Shown in pieces: positions 1 to 9,222 of a stretch of DNA of 64,000 nt (position 1 is its first letter; the number at the start of each line of letters is the position of its first letter). A program made the translations under genes and the position numbers. This DNA is from UBA3775 sp964584255. GTDB lineage: Bacteria > Bacillota > Clostridia > Lachnospirales > Lachnospiraceae. The DNA lies in assembly GCA_964584255.1 (NCBI GenBank), contig CAZOZM010000001.1, positions 219,136-283,135 on the forward strand. The letters are read 5' to 3'. The notes below the pieces were generated by a model. That model searched no databases. It was given only the letters and a program-made list of their open reading frames with translations, and was not told the origin of the DNA.

Positions 1-1462
1 ACTTGTTAAAGTTCTTGTCAAGGTAATCCTGAACAATCTGCTTATTAGCATTTACGAACTCACTAACAGTAATAGGTGTTGCATCAGAACCTGTCTCGAT
101 GATACCACGAATCTGATATTCATCAGCAAACTTGCACTGATCCCAAAGATCCATACCTAAGTCTGAACCATCATCACCCATGGACTTAAGAACTTCGAAG
201 TTCTCTTCTGTATATGTCCACTCTTCGAACCATGAAGTATCATCACGAAGCTCAAGATCATTATCATACCAGTTAGTATAATCATACATTACACAGAAAA
301 TTAATGCTGGATTTTCGATACCAACAGGGATAAAGTAATATGTACCTGTTGTTACGTTAATGCTCTTGTTTGTTTCAGCATTTCCGTGAGGTCCTACAGG
401 CCAGTTAACCATACCGATACTTTCAAATAAATCCTGATCAGGATCTGCTTCCTGCTGAATCCATGCAGCTCCTAAGAAGAAACCGATGTTTCCTTTACCA
501 TATGCATATACGTTGTCATTCCAGTTGCTGTCGCAATCTGCATCCCAGAAAGATACTTTGTATGTCTGGAACATATCATACATAAAGTTAAGAACTTCAA
601 TAGTTGCTTCTGAAGAAAGACTTTCATTAATCTTACCACTTTCATCAGGTGTAAGACCACAGATTGTTGTGCCGTTAGACATAAGAAGCTGTGTTGTTAA
701 TGTTGTCCAAGGAGCTCTCCAACCCCACTGATCCGTAGCACCGTCGCCATCGGTATCCTGTGTGATTGCGATCATGTCTTTAAGCCACTCATCCCATGTC
801 CAGTTATTGTTTACATATAACTCATATGGGTCTGTAAGTGCATACTGCTCAATAAGATCCTTGTTGTAACCAAGTGTATAACCTGCAAGGTTAAGAGCTT
901 TTCCTCCGAAGAGATAGTTGAGACCATCTGTTGTGAACTGTAATGTTGTCATAACATCAGACTCACCGGATAATACATCAATATACTTCTGCTCAATCTT
1001 ACCATCCTTAGCTTCCTGACTGTTTAAAAGGATATCCTCAAGAGACATTGCATAGCTGTTAAGTACAGCTGGAATACCAAACTGTAAGTCAACCATGTAA
1101 ATATCACACTCAGGTGTTCCTGCCATGATAGATGTATTGATAGACTCAATTACACCATTCCATGTAAGGTTATTGTAAGCTAAAGTAATGTTATATCTCT
1201 TTTCAATTGTTCTCATGTTATTGAGCTGCTTTTCAGCATTTTCAATATCATCAACCTTTGGGTTGTCATATACATCTGTATGATCGGATGTATAATACTG
1301 CTCGTACCATGAACCAATTTCAAGAGCTCTTGTTGTTTCCTGATATAAAGCAGACTTTTCTACTTCATCAGATCCAGCTTCCTTATCTTTACCACAGGCT
1401 GCAAGGCTTAACACCATAGTAGCTGCAAGCATGATGGATACTGCTTTCTTTAAATAACTCAT
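1..1462 (-). CDS. Extracellular solute-binding lipoprotein of a sugar ABC importer (3' end cut by window)
   Basis: About 487 codons are visible, open to the window edge. The start at 1462 follows a strong TAAGGAGG site 7 nt upstream. The N-terminus is a lipoprotein signal (MSYLKKAVSIML..., lipobox LAAC then GKDKEAG). The mature part looks like a family 1 sugar-binding protein, with phrases such as NLTWNGVIESIN, SIMAGTPECDIYMVDLQ and WGWRAPWTTL, and many aromatic residues as usual for oligosaccharide binders. It should sit on the outer face of the membrane and deliver sugar to a permease pair. It is the second gene of a transcript starting near 2906, after a lipoprotein gene. The substrate is not readable; the neighbouring permeases at 3404-5321 or an unseen downstream pair are candidate partners. 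The family call is firm, the ligand unknown. Confidence 0.88.
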   Translation of the reverse strand, partial: MSYLKKAVSIMLAATMVLSLAACGKDKEAGSDEVEKSALYQETTRALEIGSWYEQYYTSDHTDVYDNPKVDDIENAEKQLNNMRTIEKRYNITLAYNNLTWNGVIESINTSIMAGTPECDIYMVDLQFGIPAVLNSYAMSLEDILLNSQEAKDGKIEQKYIDVLSGESDVMTTLQFTTDGLNYLFGGKALNLAGYTLGYNKDLIEQYALTDPYELYVNNNWTWDEWLKDMIAITQDTDGDGATDQWGWRAPWTTLTTQLLMSNGTTICGLTPDESGKINESLSSEATIEVLNFMYDMFQTYKVSFWDADCDSNWNDNVYAYGKGNIGFFLGAAWIQQEADPDQDLFESIGMVNWPVGPHGNAETNKSINVTTGTYYFIPVGIENPALIFCVMYDYTNWYDNDLELRDDTSWFEEWTYTEENFEVLKSMGDDGSDLGMDLWDQCKFADEYQIRGIIETGSDATPITVSEFVNANKQIVQDYLDKNFNK

Positions 1463-1494
1463 TGCTTTCCTCCTTATTAATTTTTTATATTGAA

Positions 1495-1514
1495 ACCGGG
1501 GATTTCTCCCCGGT
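1495..1514 (-). terminator. Intergenic hairpin between the two binding-protein genes
   Basis: A 7-bp GC-rich inverted repeat, ACCGGGG/CCCCGGT with a 6-nt loop, lies between the lipoprotein stop codon (1542) and the next start (1462). On the minus strand it is followed by a mixed A/T stretch rather than a clean T run. A partial terminator or an mRNA-stabilising or processing hairpin that adjusts the ratio of the two proteins is therefore more likely than a full stop. Confidence 0.5.
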
Positions 1515-1541
1515 CGCAATCAGAAATAAATTAATTAAGTA

Positions 1542-2846
1542 TTACTGTGGTAACTTACCAATTGTAATTGCAACAATCTTTAAAGCTGAACCACGGTCAG
1601 CAATACCAAAGAAGTCACAGTAATCCTGCCAATTTTCAGGAGCACCTGCATCAAGGAACTTCTGATTTACATATTCATAAGTATACTGGCAAATTGTAGC
1701 TGATTCATTAATCATTGAACCATCGATGAACTTGTTGTTTCCTTCGTCATCCTGTTCTACATCATATCCTACGTCAATGATTGTGCTGTGTCCCCAACCT
1801 GAACCATCATCTGCAAGAGTGTTACCCTCTTCATCTGATGCAGGCCAGTTCTGAGCTCTGATATATGGGAACCACTGATACATATTATCTGTGCTTGAAG
1901 CAACATCAGCATCTGTAAGTGAGTAGTAAATTGTAAGTACATCACCTTCACCGAATGCAGCACCAAGGTCATCTGTAAGAGATGGGTATGAATCATTTGC
2001 CTGGAATGCAAAGGCACATGATTCTGATGGCCACCAGCCACCACCTGTTACTTCGTTTGGAGTAAGAACAGCAATTTCTTCTTCAGGCTTTACAACTGTA
2101 CCTGACCAATCGAATGAACCTACACCGTCAACTGCAAATTCAATGCTCTTATCAAGAGCAATTGGATTGCCTGATGCATCATAGCAGATGATATTGTCGA
2201 TATAGATTGATGAAGGTGTTGCTCCTGTATCCTGGAGATCACCGATTGTAAGATAGTTTGAAGCACCTGCTACAAGTGGGCTTGATGAAATATCAATTTC
2301 AATTGTCTTACATGCAGCATCTGCTTTGTAAATTGAGAAATTCTGTGATACAGATGTGTTTGTCTCACCTGTGTATACAATAAGATTTCCTGAAAGAGCT
2401 GCGAAATCACTTCCTGATGGAGTGATACCGATATCAACAGAAATCTTTGCACAATCTGCAACCTTGTCACCAAGAAGTCCTACAACGTCAACAGCAAGAC
2501 CTGTACCACTTCCGTTGTTTGGTCTTGTCATGTAAAGAACCTTTGAACCAAGCTGATCTGAAATAGACATTTCAGCATCTGCATCCTTTGTCCAATCTGA
2601 ATCATTAACTGTTGCGAATGTATATGCACCATCCTCAAAATCAACGATGCTTCCGGCATCTACTGAACTGTGATCTGCCGCAGCACTCTTAAGGCCGTTA
2701 TCATCTCCGTCCTGTTTTCCTGCCTCTGTTGGAGCTGATGTTGGCTTTGTTTCACTGCTTGAAGATGAACTGTCACTTCCGCATGCAACCAAAGAACCAA
2801 CCATTGCTGCTGAAAGGCCAAGAGCAACTAATTTTTTCTTTAACAT
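1542..2846 (-). CDS. Secreted lipoprotein with probable beta-sandwich (carbohydrate-binding-like) domains
   Basis: 434 residues. I start at 2846 (MLKKKLVALGL), 6 nt after GGAGG; an upstream in-frame ATG at 2876 lacks such a site. The signal peptide ends in a lipobox, LVAC followed by G, then a Ser/Thr/Pro linker (about residues 18-45). The rest is rich in Asp, Gly and aromatic residues with alternating strands (FEDGAYTFATVNDSDW; SIYIDNIICYDASGN), as in bacterial jelly-roll modules, but I see no named catalytic motif. It is the first gene of the 2906 transcript and is followed by a sugar-binding protein, so an accessory glycan-capture role is plausible. That role is inferred from context; the lipoprotein nature is seen directly. 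Confidence 0.72.
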   Translation of the reverse strand: MLKKKLVALGLSAAMVGSLVACGSDSSSSSSETKPTSAPTEAGKQDGDDNGLKSAAADHSSVDAGSIVDFEDGAYTFATVNDSDWTKDADAEMSISDQLGSKVLYMTRPNNGSGTGLAVDVVGLLGDKVADCAKISVDIGITPSGSDFAALSGNLIVYTGETNTSVSQNFSIYKADAACKTIEIDISSSPLVAGASNYLTIGDLQDTGATPSSIYIDNIICYDASGNPIALDKSIEFAVDGVGSFDWSGTVVKPEEEIAVLTPNEVTGGGWWPSESCAFAFQANDSYPSLTDDLGAAFGEGDVLTIYYSLTDADVASSTDNMYQWFPYIRAQNWPASDEEGNTLADDGSGWGHSTIIDVGYDVEQDDEGNNKFIDGSMINESATICQYTYEYVNQKFLDAGAPENWQDYCDFFGIADRGSALKIVAITIGKLPQ

Positions 2847-2912
2847 AAGTTTCCTCCTTTTTTGAGTCTTGCTCATAAAAATTGTACAGGATATGTCCTG
2901 TTTGCTTTCCCT

Positions 2913-2941
2913 ATTATAACTGAAATGAACAATAAAATCAA
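2913..2941 (-). promoter_or_regulatory. Sigma-A type promoter for the lipoprotein/solute-binding transcript
   Basis: The minus strand reads TTGATT (2941-2936), a 17-nt spacer, then TATAAT (2918-2913). The predicted start near 2906 gives a leader of about 60 nt to the ATG at 2846. The preceding operon ends in a strong terminator at 3365-3398, so this gene pair has its own transcript. Confidence 0.72.
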
Positions 2942-3134
2942 CATATCAGATGCTTTTTTTGTTGATTTTTTCCAAAATGTAATAATTTGGAAAAAATCGT
3001 ATAATAATTGTATGATTCTATCCAAAAATCACTTTTTTGTATTGAAACATTTAATTTGACTGTCATTGAAAAATGTCTGCCCTGTTCTTTTTTAAAGCTG
3101 CATAAAATCTTCTAACTTCCTTCCCTAAATATCC

Positions 3135-3290
3135 AATGCAGAACACTCCGAGGTCATCTCCTTGAAACTTTTAATACCAAAACTCCCTGATGTCATCTTC
3201 TTTAAATTTCAACACAGAACACTCTAATGTCATCTTTTCAAAACTTCATTGCAGGACACTCTGGTTTCATATCCTTAAAATTACAATTCA
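3135..3290. repeat. Four degenerate tandem copies of a 37-39 bp unit in a gene-free stretch (2942-3364)
   Basis: On the + strand the core GTCATCTTCTT, preceded by GAACACTC and followed by AAA-rich sequence, recurs with cores at 3153, 3192, 3229 and (diverged, TTCATATCCTT) 3266. Spacings are 39, 37 and 37 bp. Read on the minus strand, each copy has an ATG followed by a short related peptide (for example MTLECSVLKF, MTSECSALDI, MKPECPAMKF), but the spacing is not a multiple of three and stops intervene, so the array is not one gene. The rest of the 557-nt gap holds the promoter at 2913-2941, an inverted repeat (ATAACCG/CGGTTAT, 3316-3358) and the terminator at 3365-3398. Confidence 0.65.
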
Positions 3291-3364
3291 AACCCTTTCT
3301 AAAGTTCCATAACACATAACCGGAAATTTTATCTCCGTATTTTCCGACGTTCGGTTATTGATAT

Positions 3365-3398
3365 AAAAAAGCACTTCTGCTCAAAAGCAGAAGTGCTT
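3365..3398 (-). terminator. Rho-independent terminator of the nine-gene import operon
   Basis: A perfect 13-bp stem (AAGCACTTCTGCT and its complement) with a 4-nt loop lies just after the permease stop codon at 3404. On the minus strand it is followed by TTTTTT. This clearly ends the operon that starts near 16538. Confidence 0.93.
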
Positions 3399-3403
3399 AT
3401 AAA

Positions 3404-4390
3404 TTAGCCTACGATACCGCTTCGTTCTACACCTTCTACGAAATATCTCTGTAAGAAAACGTAAATAAGAAGAACAGGTAAAATATCAAGAACTATTGCA
3501 GCATATAAATATAACTGCGTAATAGTTGGTGAATTAAGCTGATATACACTGGCCACCTGTTCATATACAGATGAAATCTTCATTGAGATCCAGTTTGAAA
3601 CCTGGAAAAGCTTTGAGAAAAAGAAATCATTGTACTGCCAAACAAGTGAGAAAACAGTAACCGTAATTACTGAAGGCATTGCGTTAATAAGCATGATTCT
3701 GAAATATGTATAGTATGAACCTGCACCGTCAACGAATGCTGCTTCCTCAATTTCCTTAGGTAATCCTCTGAAGAACTGGTTGAATATATAAATATATATA
3801 CCTGAATTAAGACCGCATCCAAAAATACTAAGAATGTACATTGGCTTAATGGACTGCATCAGATTCAAACTTGAACCTGTAATGAGATTAATAAGGCCAA
3901 AAATATCAAACTCTCTGAATGAAATGTATAATGGAAGCATGATGGCATGTGATGGAATAACAATCATTAATACAACGCATGCAAAAAGTACTTTCTTTAA
4001 TGGGAAATCAAATCTGGCAAAACCATATCCGACCATTGAGCAGATAAATACCTGTATTCCTGTCAAAATGACATCATGAAGAAGTGTAAGTCCAATAGTA
4101 CTCCAATACTTCATAACGGAAATAACCGCATTATACTTTTCTACTGTAGGATCCTGAGCAATTACATAAACCATAGGATCGGTTGCATCTGCATCCGAGA
4201 AAAACGAATTCGATACAATTTCAATCAGTGGACTAAGTATTACATAAGATATACCTATCAATACCAATGTTCTGAAAAGAGAAAGAATAATGCTCTTTAT
4301 TGTTTTCTTTATTCTGAGCTTTTCGTTTGCATACTGCTGGTCTTCTTTGCGAAGTCTTCTTGTCTCAGAATCCAATGCGATAAATTTCAT
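3404..4390 (-). CDS. Sugar ABC transporter permease, MalG/LacG type
   Basis: 328 residues with an N-terminal cytoplasmic stretch and six predicted membrane segments. The ATPase-docking EAA loop is visible near residues 225-245 (EEAAFVDGAGS...I...A.P). It ends with the VEGVERSGIVG tail typical of MalG-like subunits. The ribosome site AGGAGA precedes the ATG by about 6 nt. It forms a pair with the MalF-type gene 16 nt upstream (4407-5321). It is the last gene of the operon and lies just before its terminator. The substrate is unknown. The N-terminal region before the first helix (about 40 residues) is somewhat longer than usual. Confidence 0.92.
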   Translation of the reverse strand: MKFIALDSETRRLRKEDQQYANEKLRIKKTIKSIILSLFRTLVLIGISYVILSPLIEIVSNSFFSDADATDPMVYVIAQDPTVEKYNAVISVMKYWSTIGLTLLHDVILTGIQVFICSMVGYGFARFDFPLKKVLFACVVLMIVIPSHAIMLPLYISFREFDIFGLINLITGSSLNLMQSIKPMYILSIFGCGLNSGIYIYIFNQFFRGLPKEIEEAAFVDGAGSYYTYFRIMLINAMPSVITVTVFSLVWQYNDFFFSKLFQVSNWISMKISSVYEQVASVYQLNSPTITQLYLYAAIVLDILPVLLIYVFLQRYFVEGVERSGIVG

Positions 4391-4406
4391 ATACTTTTCT
4401 CCTTTC

Positions 4407-5321
4407 CTAATTATAATAGAATGTCTTCTTCTGTATCAATGCTACAACCACAAAGAGCACAATACATACACAAAGCATACTTACAAGAGCCATTGCACTA
4501 CCATAATCATAGTTGATATTTGAGAAGATCTCTGTATATGAGTAATCAACTATTTCACTTGATGCAAATGAATCTACAACGGTATATACGAGACATGTAA
4601 TTACATGTGGCATAACCATTGGGAAAGTAACCTTCCAGAAAGTTTCATATGCTGTTGCACCCTCAATTCTTGCAACCTCATAAAGAGATCCCGGAATTGA
4701 CTGTAATGCAGCAATGAAGATAACTATCTGAATACCGGAACGGTCAACCACTTCCGATATACGTCCGACAGCAGCTACAACATAATCAATTATACCTGCC
4801 GGAAGACCGATATCCTTAAACAGCGCCACATAATAATCAAGGTTTACTGCTGATGAAGAAGCTTCCGTGATTGCAGCTGACTGTGAGGATATACCACCTA
4901 CTGCCGCCTGTCTGGCAGCAGAAATGGCATCTGAAATTGCGTCACAACCCATGATAACAGGTATGAAGAATATTGCTCTGAATATTGTTCTTCCGATAAA
5001 CTTCTGATTAAGCAACATTGACATAAGTAATGAGAATGTCAGAATAAGAGGAACGTCAATTACGATATCCTTCATTGACACAATAAGTGTCTGGTTAAAA
5101 TTTGCATCCTGAGTAAAAATATACTTCAGGTTTGTTAATCCATTGAACTCTGCGGTATATCCGGTAGAAGCACTTGTTGCAATTTCAGAAAATGAAAACT
5201 GAATTGTCATAAACAAGCTCTTTACATAGAATACACAGAATCCAATAAGCCATGGCAGAATGAAAGTGTAACCGGTGATGGCTCTTTTTCTTGCAAGTGT
5301 TAATCTTTTTTTCTTTTTCAT
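4407..5321 (-). CDS. Sugar ABC transporter permease, MalF/UgpA/LplB type
   Basis: 304 residues starting MKKKKRLTLARKRAITGYTF, a basic N-terminus that leads straight into the first helix as in LplB/UgpA permeases. The EAA loop is present (YEVARIEGATAYETFWKVTFP). A long extracytoplasmic loop (about residues 135-175, rich in Ser/Ala) between helices 3 and 4 is unusual and could contact a binding protein or the DUF5696 protein encoded just upstream. GGAGG lies 9 nt before the ATG. Its partner is the MalG-type permease at 3404-4390. Confidence 0.92.
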   Translation of the reverse strand: MKKKKRLTLARKRAITGYTFILPWLIGFCVFYVKSLFMTIQFSFSEIATSASTGYTAEFNGLTNLKYIFTQDANFNQTLIVSMKDIVIDVPLILTFSLLMSMLLNQKFIGRTIFRAIFFIPVIMGCDAISDAISAARQAAVGGISSQSAAITEASSSAVNLDYYVALFKDIGLPAGIIDYVVAAVGRISEVVDRSGIQIVIFIAALQSIPGSLYEVARIEGATAYETFWKVTFPMVMPHVITCLVYTVVDSFASSEIVDYSYTEIFSNINYDYGSAMALVSMLCVCIVLFVVVALIQKKTFYYN

Positions 5322-5334
5322 TTCATGCCACCTC

Positions 5335-8300
5335 CTACTTTACTACGAAATTCTTTGCCGGAACCTTATATCCGTCAACAGTTACATCTGAATCCGAATA
5401 GTTAACGAATACAGTTAAGCCATTATCATATGTTACTTTTCTGACACGATTATCTGTTCCTTCGATTATTTCATGAGAAATTATTGAAGAAGATGTAACC
5501 TTGCCAAGAACTGTATTTACTTCGTTATATATAGCCTTAGATTCATCAACCCAGTTTACATAATTTGTAGCATACTTATCATTGAGAGCCGTATACTTCA
5601 TATCTGTAGATGGCTGATATGTGAATGTAAAGTGAGGGCTGGCACCATATTCAACACATTCAAGAATATTCTCAACAGTTGTTGTATCTGCACTGAGATT
5701 TATTGCTTTTCCTGAGTAATTGATATATCCATGGATAACCATTTCATAGAAAGGTACCTCGGTATCAACATACTTGTAGTTGTTATCACCGATTGGCGCA
5801 TTGATAATGTCATCTGCATAAGCAAATGTGTATGCAAGAGCAGCATTAAGCATTACATTTTTGCTCTGTTCTGAACTCTTTGCAAGCATTGCTTCAATAA
5901 TCTCTTTTGAATGTTCTCTGTGAATTACCTTTGTTTTCTTCATATCTGAATAAACAACGGAACCGAGATCTCTGTAAGAAACACCTGACATTGATATATC
6001 TGACATTTCCTCGAGTGCTCCTTCTACATATCTTGGAAGATATTTTGAAGAAAGTACATCATAAAGATTTGAACGATAACCCATTGATGCCGCATTGGAA
6101 TATGTATTAGGAGATGTCTTTCCATATGCAGCAATATAACCGTTACCGTAAACTCTTGCAGATTCAAGATTATAAATGAATTCTTCCGCTGAGAAGGTTA
6201 CATGCTGAATAGCCATGTCTCCATAGACTTTTCCGCCTTTACTTTCAACAAGAGAGGTAAGATCCTCAAGATCACTCTTGCCGCCAAGTTTATGAATTAC
6301 GGAGATATTATCAGGTGTTTCATGATAGTATCCGTCATTCATCCATCCCTGGTAATTTACAACAATGTTATTTATGTTGTCATTGTAATAATTGTTAAGT
6401 ATCTCTTCTGCCTGCTTGAATGTTGTCATCGGAATTACAGATTCATGTGTGATTCCGAGTGTCTGAACATCCCCCTTAACAGCACCGATTATATCAAGAT
6501 ATAATGCAGAATTTTCTTCATCCGTTGATTCGGATTTTACAAGTTCACCCTGTTCAACAAGATAATCCCTGTAATAATTTGCCATTCCCGAGTAACCTGC
6601 GTCTTCTTCAGGAAGGAAACAGTAAAGCTGTGTAATCTGAGTATCAAAGATATCATCATTCCATACAATAAAGGAATCTGTTGTAGACATTTTTACTTCT
6701 GTCTCAGCTCTGAGATAATATCTTGAGTAAACAGTATTGTAGTTTGTAAGTGATTCACCACTCTTACATGTCTCATCATTCGCTGTCTGAACATGAATCT
6801 CTGCAAGTGATTCGCCTCTTGTAAGAATTACAAACATATCATTCATGTTTGAATGAAGTCCGTAAACCGGAAGCTTTACACTTTCAGTTTCATGTACACG
6901 AATTTCTGAATCAAATAATACATCATCACTTCCGTAAACTCTTTCATTGTAATCGTTAACACCATCACTGTTCTTACTGTTAAGATTGATTAATGATCCT
7001 GAACCGTTTGGAACAAGATAATAGCCGTTTACCGGAAGTTCTTCAATAGCTGCTTTGAACTTAATCTGCTCAACAGCCTGTCCGTCCTGTCCGTAAGTAA
7101 CAATGTTAATTACATAGTAAGAATCAATTTCTACGTCGAAGGAGTTCTTTCCGCTTGATGTTGACCACTGATTGATTACTTCACCATCAAGGTTTCCATC
7201 TTCATCAGTAAGATCTTTTCCGAGTTCATCAACTCCTACTTTTTTAACAATAAAGGTTGCAAATGATACATCTCCGGCAATACCGTTATCAACAGTTACG
7301 GTTGCTTTATCACCATCGACCTTTACTGTCATGTTTTCACTAATTTCCTGCTTTAACTGTGTCTGAACAGCCGGCTTGGTATCTTCTTTTTCTTCAGTAC
7401 CTTCGCCATCAGCATCAGCACCGTCTGCTGTGCTGTCATCTGTTGTATTATCATCTGCCGCACTGTCATCTGCTGCATCTTTGTTATCATCTGCTTCAGT
7501 ATCTTCCGAATCAGCATCTTCTGCAGGAGCTGTAACAGCTTCCGATTCAACTACATGATATTCATATACAACATAGTTTTCAGTTTCGTATGTATGATAC
7601 TCTGCTCCGAAATAAGGAAGAACATCTACTGAAATCAATGAACCGCCACCGTTTTCTACAATGTGATCCGTTGAGATGTTTACTTCAAGTTTATCATCTA
7701 CAAGAGTATACTCAAGTGGAATTACAAAGCTTACAGGAAGATCAATTTCTGTTCCCGATTTTTCCATCTCGTTAACATAATCCTGCTCTGTCCAACCGAT
7801 TGCATCAAGTGCCTCCTGAAGAGACTTTAACTGTCTTTTCTTAACGCCGGCATTTCTTTCCTTGAATCCGTCTTTCTTCTTTGAATCACCATAAACATTC
7901 TTAACTGACTTATAGTACTTGGTATCATTTTCTTCATCATATGCCTGAAGTTTTTCAAGAACATCCTCAAATGTTTCATTGGAGAAATATACAGGAACCG
8001 TTCCTTCAGCATTATCAAGTTTTCCGATTGTATAAATGACACGAATACCATTTTCAATTGCTTCTACTTCATACTGCTTCTCAGCTTCCTTTTCTTCATC
8101 AGAAGACTTAATGGCTGTACAGAAAGAATATGAATCCATTGTTGCATCACTACTGTCACCTTTAGCTTTGTAGTAATTTACAATGATCTGTGATTTCATG
8201 TTATTAAGATATATACCTGAAGTATAATCATTAATATTGTTTTCTACTCCCTGAGGATTAGAATAAGTAAGCTTTCCTGTCTTTATTGAATAAACGGCAA

Positions 8301-8571
8301 CTTCAGTTGTTTCCTCATTGTAATAAAGCTTCAGGGAATCATTTTTCGCTGCTAAAACATATCCTTCAGAAAGTTCCTCAGGTCTGTCAGAGTCTGAAGT
8401 TATAGGTTTAAATTCAGAACCTTCTTTGTATTCCGTACCCAGCATATACTGCTTATAATCATCATAGAATGTATAATGAATAAGATAATATGCCAAATAT
8501 GAAAGACCTATTACAGCTGCAGTAATCAAGCAGGAAAATACGATTTTTTTAGTAACACTAATTTTCTTCAT
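5335..8571 (-). CDS. Large membrane-anchored extracellular protein, DUF5696-like
   Basis: 1078 residues from the ATG at 8571, which has AGGAGG about 6 nt upstream overlapping the previous gene's end; a longer in-frame start at 8640 lacks support. One N-terminal membrane segment (about residues 10-31) puts the bulk outside the cell. Residues about 348-401 form an Asp/Ala/Thr-rich acidic linker. The C-terminal half has alternating beta/alpha character (for example NIVVNYQGWMNDGYYHE, KGGKVYGDMAIQHV, INAPIGDNNYKYVDTEVPFYE), reminiscent of a TIM-barrel glycosidase fold; this is impression, not proof. As I recall it, proteins annotated DUF5696 occur beside paired sugar permeases and Yip1 proteins in Firmicutes. 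It lies between two permease pairs, so a role in substrate capture, processing or complex assembly is inferred. Confidence 0.75.
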   Translation of the reverse strand: MKKISVTKKIVFSCLITAAVIGLSYLAYYLIHYTFYDDYKQYMLGTEYKEGSEFKPITSDSDRPEELSEGYVLAAKNDSLKLYYNEETTEVAVYSIKTGKLTYSNPQGVENNINDYTSGIYLNNMKSQIIVNYYKAKGDSSDATMDSYSFCTAIKSSDEEKEAEKQYEVEAIENGIRVIYTIGKLDNAEGTVPVYFSNETFEDVLEKLQAYDEENDTKYYKSVKNVYGDSKKKDGFKERNAGVKKRQLKSLQEALDAIGWTEQDYVNEMEKSGTEIDLPVSFVIPLEYTLVDDKLEVNISTDHIVENGGGSLISVDVLPYFGAEYHTYETENYVVYEYHVVESEAVTAPAEDADSEDTEADDNKDAADDSAADDNTTDDSTADGADADGEGTEEKEDTKPAVQTQLKQEISENMTVKVDGDKATVTVDNGIAGDVSFATFIVKKVGVDELGKDLTDEDGNLDGEVINQWSTSSGKNSFDVEIDSYYVINIVTYGQDGQAVEQIKFKAAIEELPVNGYYLVPNGSGSLINLNSKNSDGVNDYNERVYGSDDVLFDSEIRVHETESVKLPVYGLHSNMNDMFVILTRGESLAEIHVQTANDETCKSGESLTNYNTVYSRYYLRAETEVKMSTTDSFIVWNDDIFDTQITQLYCFLPEEDAGYSGMANYYRDYLVEQGELVKSESTDEENSALYLDIIGAVKGDVQTLGITHESVIPMTTFKQAEEILNNYYNDNINNIVVNYQGWMNDGYYHETPDNISVIHKLGGKSDLEDLTSLVESKGGKVYGDMAIQHVTFSAEEFIYNLESARVYGNGYIAAYGKTSPNTYSNAASMGYRSNLYDVLSSKYLPRYVEGALEEMSDISMSGVSYRDLGSVVYSDMKKTKVIHREHSKEIIEAMLAKSSEQSKNVMLNAALAYTFAYADDIINAPIGDNNYKYVDTEVPFYEMVIHGYINYSGKAINLSADTTTVENILECVEYGASPHFTFTYQPSTDMKYTALNDKYATNYVNWVDESKAIYNEVNTVLGKVTSSSIISHEIIEGTDNRVRKVTYDNGLTVFVNYSDSDVTVDGYKVPAKNFVVK

Positions 8572-8581
8572 CTTTGTCCTC

Positions 8582-9211
8582 CTACCTGAAATATAATTCT
8601 GTGTATATACTCTCGAAGAATGTAATAACCTGTCCGACAAGACTGTAAATCATCATTACAACGAAAATAATAACAAGCATTGCAAAGAAAGTAAGTACAA
8701 TTGTAAGAAGCGTCTTCCCCAATGTATAATTGTGTACTGTCATTATTCCGATAAGCATTAATATGAGTGTGTAAGCCATTGCCACAGTCATAATGATTGT
8801 GTAAAATGCTTCTTCATTTTCTGCAACAAAATGTGAGAAAATTGTAGCCGGAATATAGCAGATTATACATGGTGTCAGTGCATATCCAACAACAGTTAAA
8901 ATATCTATCATTCTGCCTTCACCATTCATCAGACAGGTTACCGACCAGTTTGATACCGATAAAAGGAAGAATAAAACGAAGATACCTGTTATTTCACTAA
9001 TTGTATCTACATCTCGCGGATTAACGTCACTTACTATAAAACTTGCTGAAAGTCGGTTAACCGTATATGAAATAGCAAACAAAAGAACGAGCACAATTGA
9101 TATTGCAACACTTCCTCTTTGTCTGTGTCTTACTTCATAAAAACCGTCAGCCGGATGGGTCATACAGTAAAACACATATTTCCATTTTTCTTTAGAAATT
9201 AAATCTTTCAT
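8582..9211 (-). CDS. Yip1-family multi-pass membrane protein
   Basis: 209 residues with about five hydrophobic segments. The N-terminus, MKDLISKEKWKYVFYCMTHPADGFYEVR, matches the Yip1/YckC-type entry motif in which a helix with HP..G.Y.ir precedes the first membrane span. GGAGG lies 6 nt before the ATG. The gene is 11 nt after the beta-propeller gene and 10 nt before the DUF5696-like gene. Bacterial Yip1 proteins have no established biochemical role; operon position suggests a scaffold for the neighbouring envelope proteins. Confidence 0.78.
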   Translation of the reverse strand: MKDLISKEKWKYVFYCMTHPADGFYEVRHRQRGSVAISIVLVLLFAISYTVNRLSASFIVSDVNPRDVDTISEITGIFVLFFLLSVSNWSVTCLMNGEGRMIDILTVVGYALTPCIICYIPATIFSHFVAENEEAFYTIIMTVAMAYTLILMLIGIMTVHNYTLGKTLLTIVLTFFAMLVIIFVVMMIYSLVGQVITFFESIYTELYFR

Positions 9212-9222
9212 ATGCCCTCCTA

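Noticed and set aside
3135..3290. Possible CRISPR array
   Set aside because: Copies are contiguous and degenerate, with no unique spacers, constant repeat or cas genes.
7353..7558. Overlapping low-complexity ORFs in both strands
   Set aside because: They are frame shadows of the repetitive Asp/Ala linker in the DUF5696-like protein.
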